Positions 6,922 through 17,660 of a DNA stretch of 32,007 bases are shown here, in pieces. The position numbers were made by a program, and so were the translations under genes. This DNA comes from an uncultured Eubacteriales bacterium (GTDB taxonomy: Bacteria > Bacillota > Clostridia > Christensenellales > Aristaeellaceae): the NCBI GenBank assembly GCA_902793325.1, contig CADBCY010000046.1, forward strand, positions 1-32,007, read 5' to 3'. The notes beneath the pieces are model-generated. The model made no database searches. It was not told the DNA's origin and worked only from the letters and a program-made list of their open reading frames with translations. The stretch's first letter is position 1, and each line of letters begins with the position of its first letter.

Positions 6922-8451
6922 TCATCCCCAATACTTCCGATCCAGCGTCCTGTATTGCACGGCCTCGGCCACCTGCGCCTCGCCGATCTCGCCGAAGCCG
7001 TCCAGGTCGGCGATCGTGCGGGCGACCTTCAGGATGCGGGTGTACGCGCGGTTGGACATCTTCAGCCGCTCGGTCGAGGCCAGCAGCAGCGCCTGCGCGT
7101 CGGGGGTCATTTTGCACGCCCCGGCCAGCGTGCGCGCGTTGAGGTCCGCGTTGCAGTGAAGGTTCGTCCCGGCGTAGCGATCGAGCTGGACCTGCCGCGC
7201 CCTGACCACGCGCGCGCGGATGTGGGCGCTGTCCTCGGCCAGCGTGGTCTCGGAGAGCCGCTCCGGCGGGATGGATTCCACCTCGATGTGCATGTCGATC
7301 CTGTCCAGCAGCGGCCCGGAGATGCGGTTCAGGTAGCGCCTTATTTCGTTGGGCGTACAGCGGCACTGCTTGGTGCGGCTGCCGAGGTTGCCGCAGGGGC
7401 AGGGATTCATGGAGCCGATGAGTATGAACCGGGAGGGATAGGTGCACTGGGCGTTCACGCGGGTGATGGTCACGAAGCCGTCCTCCATGGGCTGGCGCAG
7501 CGCCTCCAGCACGTCCCGCCGGTACTCGGGCAACTCGTCCATGTACAGGCAACCGGAGCTGGCGAGCGAAACCTCCCCGGGCAGCGCGTTGGTGCCGCCG
7601 CCGATCAGCGAGGCGTTGGACGCGGTGTGGTGCGGCGAGCGGAAGGGGCGCTCGGTGAGCAGGCCCTGCTCGGGCACCATGCCCGCCACCGAGTGAATGC
7701 GCGTGGCCTCCAGCGCCTCCTCGAAGGTCATGTCCGGCAGGATCGTGGGCATGCAGCGGGCCATCAGCGTCTTGCCGCTGCCGGGCGGGCCGATCATCAG
7801 CACGTTGTGCCCGCCCGCCGCGGCGATCTCCAGCGCGCGCTTGGCCTTGGCCTGGCCCTTCACGTGGCAGAAGTCCTCCGCGTACTGGCGGCGGCTGATC
7901 AGCGCCCGGTAGGGCACGGGCGCGACGGGCTCTATGGGCAGCTCCCCGGTCAGGTGGCGCACCGCGCCGCACAGCGTCGCGACGGGGTAGATCTCCAGCC
8001 CCTCGATGCAGCTCACCTCGTTGACGTTCCTGGCGGGCAGCATGACCTTCTTCACGCCGCGCTCCCGGGCGGAGATCACCATGGGCAGCGCGCCGCGCAC
8101 GGGGCGGACGGAGCCGTCCAGCGACAGCTCGCCGAAGATGCAGGCGTCCCCGGAGGCGTCCTGCGGGACGAGGCCCATGCAGGAGAGGATCCCCAGCGCG
8201 ATGGGCAGGTCGTAGGACGGCCCCTCCTTCTTCTGGTCGGCGGGGGCCAGGTTGATGGTCAGCCGCTCGGAGGGGAACTGGTAGCCGCTGTTCTTCAGCG
8301 CCGCGCGCACGCGCTCGCGGGATTCCTTCACCGAGGCGTCCGGCAGGCCGACGATCTCGCACATGGGCATGCCGTGGGCCAGGTTCACCTCGACGTCCAC
8401 GGGAAAGCCCTCGATGCCGTTCAGGCCGCAGCTTGAGATGAAAGCGAGCAT
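6922..8451 (-). CDS. comM: YifB/ComM-family Mg-chelatase-like AAA+ ATPase
   Basis: A 509-residue protein, the usual length of the family. The N-terminal ChlI-like domain starts with MLAFISSCGLNGIEGFPVDV and contains SLDGSVRPVRG. The central AAA+ core has Walker A GPPGSGKT (about residues 221-228), the Mg-chelatase landmark RPFRSPHHTASNASLIGGG, and Walker B CLYMDELPE. A Cys-rich CPCGNLGSRTKQCRC stretch and an arginine-rich C-terminal lid follow. ComM homologues are hexameric helicases that promote branch migration during integration of transformed DNA; in Firmicutes the role is less certain. The start is chosen so that GGGAGG sits 7 bases upstream; an ATG two codons earlier would touch the ribosome binding site. 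It has its own promoter and an approximately 95-base leader. Confidence 0.9.
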   Translation of the reverse strand: MLAFISSCGLNGIEGFPVDVEVNLAHGMPMCEIVGLPDASVKESRERVRAALKNSGYQFPSERLTINLAPADQKKEGPSYDLPIALGILSCMGLVPQDASGDACIFGELSLDGSVRPVRGALPMVISARERGVKKVMLPARNVNEVSCIEGLEIYPVATLCGAVRHLTGELPIEPVAPVPYRALISRRQYAEDFCHVKGQAKAKRALEIAAAGGHNVLMIGPPGSGKTLMARCMPTILPDMTFEEALEATRIHSVAGMVPEQGLLTERPFRSPHHTASNASLIGGGTNALPGEVSLASSGCLYMDELPEYRRDVLEALRQPMEDGFVTITRVNAQCTYPSRFILIGSMNPCPCGNLGSRTKQCRCTPNEIRRYLNRISGPLLDRIDMHIEVESIPPERLSETTLAEDSAHIRARVVRARQVQLDRYAGTNLHCNADLNARTLAGACKMTPDAQALLLASTERLKMSNRAYTRILKVARTIADLDGFGEIGEAQVAEAVQYRTLDRKYWG

Positions 8452-8493
8452 GTTCATGCCTCCCATTGCCGTCGGAAGAATCTTCGATCCAAG

Positions 8494-8518
8494 GGCCCCG
8501 CGAAGCGTCGGCGGGGCC
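8494..8518 (-). other. Hairpin in the comM leader
   Basis: GGCCCCGC (8494-8501) and GCGGGGCC (8511-8518) form a perfect 8-bp stem with a 9-base loop inside the predicted leader of the YifB/ComM gene. There is no T-tract, so it is not a terminator; a transcript-stability or translational role is possible. Confidence 0.4.
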
Positions 8519-8552
8519 GGTTCCGGGCGCGACATGCGCGCGCCGTGCTATT

Positions 8553-8581
8553 ATTATACACGCCTTTGGCGGGCATGACAA
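8553..8581 (-). promoter_or_regulatory. Sigma-A-type promoter for comM
   Basis: On the minus strand TTGTCA (8576-8581), a 17-base spacer and a perfect TATAAT (8553-8558). This is the only A+T-rich patch in the gap between the oxidoreductase and comM. Confidence 0.75.
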
Positions 8582-8621
8582 CCGCTTCTTCCGCGCCGGC
8601 GTTTTTGCGCCCAGGCGCAGC

Positions 8622-8648
8622 ACAGGCGCCGGCATCGGCGGCGCCTGT
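8622..8648 (-). other. Inverted repeat downstream of the oxidoreductase gene
   Basis: ACAGGCGCC (8622-8630) and GGCGCCTGT (8640-8648) form a perfect 9-bp stem with a 9-base loop, about 70 bases past the oxidoreductase stop. It could end that transcript but has no T-tract, so it is listed as a hairpin only. Confidence 0.4.
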
Positions 8649-8719
8649 CAAACGGGATTTCCCGACGCATCTCCCCGCGGCCCCGTCTCCCCGTGCCGGG
8701 CCGGGCCGCGGCGGTGCGA

Positions 8720-12211
<3,492 letters not shown>

Positions 12212-12270
12212 GGGGGAACCTCCTTTGTCGATCGGCGACGGGCGTTCGCCGCCGTCGCCGTGGATCTTTG

Positions 12271-12295
12271 AACCAAACCCGGCCGGTCGGCCGGG
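12271..12295 (-). terminator. Possible weak terminator between the amidohydrolase and oxidoreductase genes
   Basis: CCCGGCC (12278-12284) and GGCCGGG (12289-12295) form a 7-bp stem with a 4-base loop; on the minus strand it is followed by TTTGGTT. The tail is short, so partial termination between the two genes is the most one can say. Confidence 0.4.
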
Positions 12296-12320
12296 GTCGC
12301 GGGTCATCCGGCCGTCGCCG

Positions 12321-13124
12321 TCACTTCGCGCCGAACAGCGCCGCGGCGTTGTCGCGGAAGATCTTCCGGCAGTCCGCGTCGTCGAGCTCCAGCTTCATGA
12401 GGAAGTCGACGTCCCGTTGCTGCGGCCAGAGCGGGTAGTCGGTGCCGAACATCACCCGGTCCGGCGTCCAGATGCGGATCAGCTCCCGCGCCTTCGCGGG
12501 GGACACGGCGTAGAACGTGGACGAGCTGTCCACGACGATGTTCGGGAAGTCCGCGAGCACCCGCGCCGCCTCGTCCCACACGCTCCAGCCGCCGAAATGC
12601 GCGCCGATGAACTTCAGCCGGGGGAACGCCCGCAGCACCCGCGCCACGCGGGGCGGGTTGGAGAAGTCGTAGCGGTAATCGCCGGTGTGCGCGCACACAG
12701 GCAGCCCCGCGTCCTCGCACATGGCGAAGATCTCCATGGCGCGGGGATCGTCGAGCCGGAAGCGCTGGATGTCCGGGTGCAGCTTCACGCCGCGCAGGCC
12801 CAGCACGCGCAGCTCTTCGAAGTCGCGGCGCAGGTCGTCCGAATCCAGGTGCATGGTGCCCATGCCGATGAACGCGCCCTCCGACGCAGCCACGGCCCCG
12901 GCGATGAAGCGGTTGATGCTGGACACCTGGTGGGGCTTCGTGGCCACGGAGTGGACGACGAAGCGCGATATGCCCGCGGCCCGGCCCGAGGCCAGCAGCG
13001 TGGCCACCGTGCCGTCGTGGTGCTCGGCGGGCAGGCCGTCGTAGAAGCGGTCCACCGCCTCCACCGCCTTCAGGGCGATGCCGTCCGGGTAGATATGACA
13101 GTGGGAATCGATGATGTCGTACAT
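12321..13124 (-). CDS. Amidohydrolase-family metal-dependent hydrolase (TIM barrel)
   Basis: A 267-residue protein of the amidohydrolase-2 group. It opens with DSHCHIYP, the HxH metal-binding motif (His 8 and 10). It then shows a GVKLHPDIQ strand, CAHTGDYRYDF with a metal-ligand-type His, GAHFGG, and the conserved catalytic Asp in MFGTDYPLW (Asp 229). Relatives include ACMSD-like decarboxylases and many uncharacterised hydrolases, so the substrate is unknown. The start ATG has only a modest GAGGATTCC ribosome binding site. Two GC-rich hairpins separate it from the upstream fusion gene, and a weak terminator-like hairpin follows it. Confidence 0.8.
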   Translation of the reverse strand: MYDIIDSHCHIYPDGIALKAVEAVDRFYDGLPAEHHDGTVATLLASGRAAGISRFVVHSVATKPHQVSSINRFIAGAVAASEGAFIGMGTMHLDSDDLRRDFEELRVLGLRGVKLHPDIQRFRLDDPRAMEIFAMCEDAGLPVCAHTGDYRYDFSNPPRVARVLRAFPRLKFIGAHFGGWSVWDEAARVLADFPNIVVDSSSTFYAVSPAKARELIRIWTPDRVMFGTDYPLWPQQRDVDFLMKLELDDADCRKIFRDNAAALFGAK

Positions 13125-13138
13125 GGCGGAATCCTCGG

Positions 13139-13202
13139 CCCCGGGCCGATTGGCCCGGGGGATCGGAGGCGGTCGCGGCGGGGGAGCTTGCTCCCCCGCC
13201 GC
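13139..13202 (-). other. Two strong tandem hairpins in an intergenic gap
   Basis: The first is CCCCGGGCC (13139-13147) paired with GGCCCGGGG (13152-13160), a 9-bp stem with a GATT loop. The second is a 13-bp perfect inverted repeat, 13175-13187 with 13190-13202, with only TT between the arms. They fill most of the 84-base gap between the fusion gene stop and the amidohydrolase start. Neither has a T-tract, so they may protect the upstream 3' end or attenuate transcription rather than terminate it. Confidence 0.6.
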
Positions 13203-13208
13203 AGGGGC

Positions 13209-15656
13209 TTACGCCGTCTCGATGCTCGCGTCCTTCTGCAGGCCCAGCTTTTCGATGGCCTGCTCGCGCATCTTGTACTTCTGGATCTTGCCGGCGTCGT
13301 TCATCGGGAAGCTGTCCACGAACTCGATGTACTTGGGCACCTTGTGCTTGGCCATGTGGTCGAGCACGTACTGCTTCATCTCCTGGACGGTCATCTCCTC
13401 GCCCTCCTTCAGGATGACGCAGGCCATGATCTCCTCGCCCATGGCCTTGTCGGGCACGCCGATGACCTGCACGTCCGAAACCTTCGGGTGGGTGTAGATG
13501 AACTCCTCGATCTCCTTGGGGTAGATGTTCTCGCCGCCGCGGATGATCATGTCCTTGAGCCTGCCGGTGATGCGGTAGTTGCCCTCGGGTGTGCGGCAGG
13601 CCAGATCGCCGGTGTGCAGCCAGCCGTCCTTATCGATGGCGGCGGCGGTGGCCTTGGGCATCTTGTAGTAGCCCTTCATGATGTTGTAGCCGCGCGCGAC
13701 GAACTCGCCGATCACCTCGTCCGGGCAGTCCTCGCCGGTCTCCGGGTCCACGATCTTGCACTCCACCTCCGGGAAAGCGCTGCCCACGGTGGCCACGCGC
13801 ACCTCCAGCGGGTCGGTGGTGCGGCTCATGGTGCAGCCGGGGGAGGCCTCCGTCTGGCCGTACACAATCACGATCTCCGGCATGTGCATCTTCTCCACCA
13901 CGTCCTTCATCACGGCGATGGGGCAGGGGCTGCCGGCCATGATGCCCGTGCGCATGTGGCTGAAGTCGGTCCTGGGGAAGTCCTCGTGGGCCAGCATGGC
14001 GATGAACATCGTGGGCACGCCGTGGAAGGCGGTGATGCGCTCGTTGTGGATGCAGGCCAGCGACGACTTCGGCGAGAAGTAGGGGATGGGCAGTATGGTG
14101 CCGCCGTGGGTCATGGTGGCCGTCATGGCCAGCACCATGCCGAAGCAGTGGAACATGGGCACCTGGATCATCATGCGGTCCGCGGTGGACAGGTCCATGC
14201 CGTCGCCGATCATCTTGCCGTCGTTGACGATGTTGTAGATGTTGCACACGTCGTTCACATCCACGGCCGCGGCCATGCGGCGGATCTCCTCCGCCGGGGT
14301 CTTGGGGGCGTACTCCAGCGACTCCTCCCAGGTGAGCGCGCCGGGCATGCGGAAGCCCACGGTGATCACGTTCCTGAGGAAGGGCAGGCGCCTGGCGTGC
14401 ATGGGCTGGCCGGGCTTCAGGTCCTTCAGCTCCGGGCACAGCTCGTTCACGATCTCCCGGTAGTTGGAATCCCGGTAGCCCTCGATCATCACCAGCGTGT
14501 GGGTGTCGGACTGCCGCAGCAGGTACTCCGCCTCGTGGATCTTGTAGGCGGTGTTCATGGTCACCAGCACCGCGCCGATCTTGGTGGTCGCCCAGAAGGT
14601 CAGGAACCACTGGGGCACGTTGGTGGCCCAGATGGTCACCTTGCTGCCCGCCCGCACGCCCAGGGACACCAGGGCGCGGGCGAATTCGTCCACGTCGTCC
14701 CGGAACTGGCTGTAGGTGCGGGTGTAGTCCAGGGTGGTAAACTTCACCGCGAGCTGGTCGGGGAACTCCTCCACCATGGCGTCCAGCACCTGGGGAAAGG
14801 TCTTTTCGATCAGCGTCTCCTTCTTCCAGGGGAAGCGGCCCGTGTGGCTCTTGTTCCAGTACAGGTGCTTGCGCGCGCGGCGGGTGCTCGCGAAGCGGGA
14901 CATGCAGCTCGAGAAGTGGGTGAGTATGATCTCGATGTCGGACAGCCCGTCGACCCACGCCGGGTTCCACACCAGCGAGATAAAGCCGTCGTAGTTGACG
15001 GAGCGCAGCGCGTCCATCAGCTCCCCGACGGGCAGCGCGCCCTCGCCGATCAGCTCCGGCACCGCGACGCCGCCCTCCCGGCGGAAATCGTGGATGTGCA
15101 CGTGGCGCACGTAGGCGCCCAGGTTGGTGATGGTGGTCTCCGCGTCCTCCCCGGCGCACACGCAGGTGGAGTGCATGTTCCAGGTCGCGGCCAGCCGGTC
15201 GTCGGCGAAGGTGTTCAGCAGGTCGCGCAGCCGCGCGGTGTCGGCGTAGGCCCCGGTCGTCTCCACCAGCAGGGTCACGGGCCGGTCGCCCAACTGCTCC
15301 AGCAGCCGCCCTATGCGCTCCACGCAGGCGGGGGCGCTGTCCTCGTCGGTATGCACGCCCACGCAGGGAATGCCCAGATTCACCGCCAGCTCCACGCACT
15401 CGTCCAGCTCGCCGGGGAAGCCGGGGTCGGTGAAGTCGCCCACGGTATCCACGCAGGGCACGCTCAGCCCCTGCCGGATCAGCGCGCGCCGGGTGGCGGC
15501 GGCCAGCTCCGGGTTGGTGGGGCTGGCCTTGCCGCGGAAGGCGGGGCCGTTGACGTCGCAGATCTCAACGCCCTGCAGCCGGACGTCCGCCGCCACGGCG
15601 CAGAACTCGTTCCAGCCCAGGTCGTTCCAATTCTGAATGGAGAAGGATAGCTTCAA
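13209..15656 (-). CDS. Fusion: sugar-phosphate-isomerase-like TIM barrel plus AMP-dependent acyl-CoA ligase lacking the P-loop
   Basis: An 815-residue two-domain protein. Residues 1 to about 265 look like a xylose-isomerase-like (sugar phosphate isomerase/epimerase) barrel, with QGVEICDVNGPAF, HTDED, TWNMHSTCVC and HVHIHDF. From about 290 to the end it is an acyl-CoA ligase: YGQTEASPG (A5), GWLHTGDLA (A7), RLKDMIIRGGENIYPKE (A8) and NDAGKIQKYKMRE (A10, catalytic Lys). The A3 phosphate-binding loop (YTSGTTGxPKG) expected between VCNI and YNIVNDGK, residues 473/474, is absent. Comparison with the family pattern suggests an in-frame loss of about 17 residues. Without it, normal adenylation is doubtful. 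The start is a TTG, 9 bases after AGGAGG; the frame is open further upstream but without a good start. It lies 71 bases after the LeuA-like gene. Confidence 0.8.
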   Translation of the reverse strand: MKLSFSIQNWNDLGWNEFCAVAADVRLQGVEICDVNGPAFRGKASPTNPELAAATRRALIRQGLSVPCVDTVGDFTDPGFPGELDECVELAVNLGIPCVGVHTDEDSAPACVERIGRLLEQLGDRPVTLLVETTGAYADTARLRDLLNTFADDRLAATWNMHSTCVCAGEDAETTITNLGAYVRHVHIHDFRREGGVAVPELIGEGALPVGELMDALRSVNYDGFISLVWNPAWVDGLSDIEIILTHFSSCMSRFASTRRARKHLYWNKSHTGRFPWKKETLIEKTFPQVLDAMVEEFPDQLAVKFTTLDYTRTYSQFRDDVDEFARALVSLGVRAGSKVTIWATNVPQWFLTFWATTKIGAVLVTMNTAYKIHEAEYLLRQSDTHTLVMIEGYRDSNYREIVNELCPELKDLKPGQPMHARRLPFLRNVITVGFRMPGALTWEESLEYAPKTPAEEIRRMAAAVDVNDVCNIYNIVNDGKMIGDGMDLSTADRMMIQVPMFHCFGMVLAMTATMTHGGTILPIPYFSPKSSLACIHNERITAFHGVPTMFIAMLAHEDFPRTDFSHMRTGIMAGSPCPIAVMKDVVEKMHMPEIVIVYGQTEASPGCTMSRTTDPLEVRVATVGSAFPEVECKIVDPETGEDCPDEVIGEFVARGYNIMKGYYKMPKATAAAIDKDGWLHTGDLACRTPEGNYRITGRLKDMIIRGGENIYPKEIEEFIYTHPKVSDVQVIGVPDKAMGEEIMACVILKEGEEMTVQEMKQYVLDHMAKHKVPKYIEFVDSFPMNDAGKIQKYKMREQAIEKLGLQKDASIETA

Positions 15657-15727
15657 TGTGGTGTTCCTCCTATTATGGGAATCGGCGCAAGCGCAGGCGA
15701 GGGCGGGCGAACGCCGCCCGGAGCCCG

Positions 15728-17134
15728 TCACTCTTCTTCGTACACGATCTTGTTCAGCGCGCTGATGTAGGCGCGGATGGAGGCGCCGATGATGTCGGTG
15801 GAGATGCCGTTGCCGGAGTACAGCCGCCCGCCGGCGCGCAGCTTCACCAGGGCGCTGCCCATGGCCTCGCGGCCCTCGGTCACGGTCTGGATCTGGAAGT
15901 CGTCGAGCTCGTAGTGGTGGCCGATGATCTGCTCAATGGCCAGGAACGCGGCGTCCACGGGGCCGTCGCCGATGGCCACGCAGCGCAGCTTCTGGCCGTC
16001 CTTCTCCAGGGTGAGGTTGGCGGTGGCGGTGATGACGTTGCCGCTGTTGATCACGTAGCTGTCGATGCGGTAGGCCGAGGGCACCTGCATGGCGGTGCTC
16101 GCCACGATGGCGTCCAGCTCCCGCGTGCCCACGAAGTGCTTGCGGGTCGCCACGCGCTTGAACGCCTCGTAGACCTTGGCGTTGTCCTCGTCGGAGAGGT
16201 CGTAGCCCAGCTGGCGCACCACCTTGACGACTTCGCCGATCTCGTCGTTCGCGTCCAGGCACACGTTCGCCATCTCGCCGCTGACGCCGGTGTCGAAGGG
16301 GGAGGACTCGCTCTTGCGGGTCTCCAGCATGCGGTTCAACTGGCCGACGGTGCGCTCCAGCTCCGTGGTGCGCAGGTTCGCCGCGATGTCCAGCGCGCTG
16401 CCCTTCACGGACAGGAACTTCGCCATCTGGGACAGCGTGGGGCAGTCGCCGTGGGCGGCGCACTTCACGCCGTCCGCGCCGCGCGCCACGGCGGCCGCGG
16501 CGCAGGCGGCGGCCATGCTCATGGCGTCGGACGCCTGCACGAAGAACTCCACGCCCATGCCGCCGGGCACGGCGCTGCGGATGTCGGCGAAGAAGTCGGC
16601 GAACTCGTCGGGCAGCAGCACGCCCGCGGTGTCGCACAGCGTGATCCGCACCGCGCCGGCCTCGATGGCGGCGGTCACGGCCCGGATGAGGAACTCCCGC
16701 TCGGCGCGGGTGGCGTCCACGGCGGTGAACTCCACGCTCTCGCAGTGGAAGCGGCACGCCTTCACCTGGGCGGAGATGGCTTCCAGCATGGCGGGCGCCT
16801 TCTTGTGGCAGGCGTACTCCATCTGCACCGGGGACACCGGGGCCAGCACGTTCAACTGCGGGCTGCGGGCGTTGCGCACGCTGTCCCAGGTCTCGGCCAC
16901 GTTGTCGGCGGTCACGCCCACCGCGGCGGAGACCGCGGTCGTCACCATGGAGGCGATGGTCTTGTTCGAGAGGGCGTCGGCCTTGCCGCCCGCGAGGACG
17001 GGCAGCTCGATGGCGTCCACCTTCAGCCGGTCCAGCGCGCGGGCCATTTCCAGCTTCTCCTTGAAGGTGAGGGCGTTTTCCCGCTGGGACGCGGATTCGC
17101 GCAGGGTCATGTCGATCAGCTTGATTGCCTTCAT
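15728..17134 (-). CDS. LeuA-like protein (isopropylmalate synthase fold) without the HxH metal site
   Basis: A 468-residue protein with the two-part architecture of 2-isopropylmalate synthase. The N-terminal barrel starts with IDMTLRES (Asp 8, Arg 12 of the DxTLRD motif). The C-terminal LeuA allosteric/dimerisation domain is well conserved, with AIGDGPVDAAFLAIEQII and DIIGASIRAYISALN. The barrel departs from active enzymes: where they have VHCHND, this protein has VQASDA (Gln 200, Ser 202), and the later GxGERxGN loop reads CAAHGDCPT. Both metal-binding His and the Asn ligand are therefore gone. It may be an altered-function enzyme or a leucine-sensing regulator; I would not call it a working synthase. 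The start follows GGAGTGACACC. A T-box lies directly upstream. Confidence 0.75.
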   Translation of the reverse strand: MKAIKLIDMTLRESASQRENALTFKEKLEMARALDRLKVDAIELPVLAGGKADALSNKTIASMVTTAVSAAVGVTADNVAETWDSVRNARSPQLNVLAPVSPVQMEYACHKKAPAMLEAISAQVKACRFHCESVEFTAVDATRAEREFLIRAVTAAIEAGAVRITLCDTAGVLLPDEFADFFADIRSAVPGGMGVEFFVQASDAMSMAAACAAAAVARGADGVKCAAHGDCPTLSQMAKFLSVKGSALDIAANLRTTELERTVGQLNRMLETRKSESSPFDTGVSGEMANVCLDANDEIGEVVKVVRQLGYDLSDEDNAKVYEAFKRVATRKHFVGTRELDAIVASTAMQVPSAYRIDSYVINSGNVITATANLTLEKDGQKLRCVAIGDGPVDAAFLAIEQIIGHHYELDDFQIQTVTEGREAMGSALVKLRAGGRLYSGNGISTDIIGASIRAYISALNKIVYEEE

Positions 17135-17185
17135 GGTGTCACTCCTATGCATGTAATGTCGATTGCCCGGATATCGGGTCGGGTG

Positions 17186-17461
17186 AAAAAAAGCCCAGAA
17201 GCCGTAGCTTCTGGGACGATCGTGTTCAATCGCGGTACCACCCGGATTGCCGCATGTGCGGCCGCTCATCAGCGCTCAGGCAAGCGCTTAGCCATGGTAA
17301 CGGGGCCGCCGTACCTCCCTACTGCCCGGGGCGCGGGCGTTCAGGAGATCTGCTCAGGCAGGAGACTGCGCATCTGCTCGCGCGCCGGCTCACACCCGCC
17401 GCCGGCTCTCTGAAGCGCTGCACAAACCGCATAATGCCTTCATCGCATTTCCGATTCACTT
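17186..17461 (-). ncRNA. T-box riboswitch leader, probable leucine specificity
   Basis: The leader of the LeuA-like gene has the conserved T-box GGGTGGTACCGCG (17231-17243). It is followed by a terminator with a 9-bp stem (17194-17202 with 17207-17215), a UACG-type loop on the transcript and seven U's (17186-17192). Upstream, stem I has the AGAGAGCCGGCGG and GTGAGCCGGC distal-loop pattern. Pairing AGGCA (17435-17439) with TGCCT (17356-17360) and TGTGCA (17419-17424) with TGCGCA (17367-17372) leaves GUCUCC as the 3' side of the specifier loop. This contains CUC (Leu, 17362-17364) or GUC (Val). The UGGU bulge fits a tRNA with discriminator A, as in both Leu and Val tRNAs. The neighbouring LeuA-like gene favours Leu. 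Confidence 0.92.
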
Positions 17462-17467
17462 GCATGA

Positions 17468-17496
17468 AGTGTACCCCATCCGACCTTCGATGTCAA
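17468..17496 (-). promoter_or_regulatory. Promoter of the T-box operon
   Basis: On the minus strand a perfect TTGACA (17491-17496), a 17-base spacer and TACACT (17468-17473). Transcription would start at about 17461, just before the T-box stem I. With the T-box and the next promoter this accounts for the 526-base gene-free stretch 17135-17660. Confidence 0.7.
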
Positions 17497-17568
17497 GCGG
17501 TTTCCATGAATCTTAATACAAAACGCGGGCGCGCGTCGGAAAGCGGGAACGCCCTGGAAAATAACGGC

Positions 17569-17598
17569 TTGACGGGGGGTTTGTCACTATTATATAAT
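17569..17598 (+). promoter_or_regulatory. Sigma-A-type promoter for the Big2-like gene pair
   Basis: TTGACG (17569-17574), an 18-base spacer and a perfect TATAAT (17593-17598). It points away from the T-box promoter, about 70 bases away. Confidence 0.8.
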
Positions 17599-17660
17599 GA
17601 ACGCAGGTCGCGCCGGGGCACCGGCGCGGCGCAAGCATGAAGCGACGGGAGGGCAGGGGG

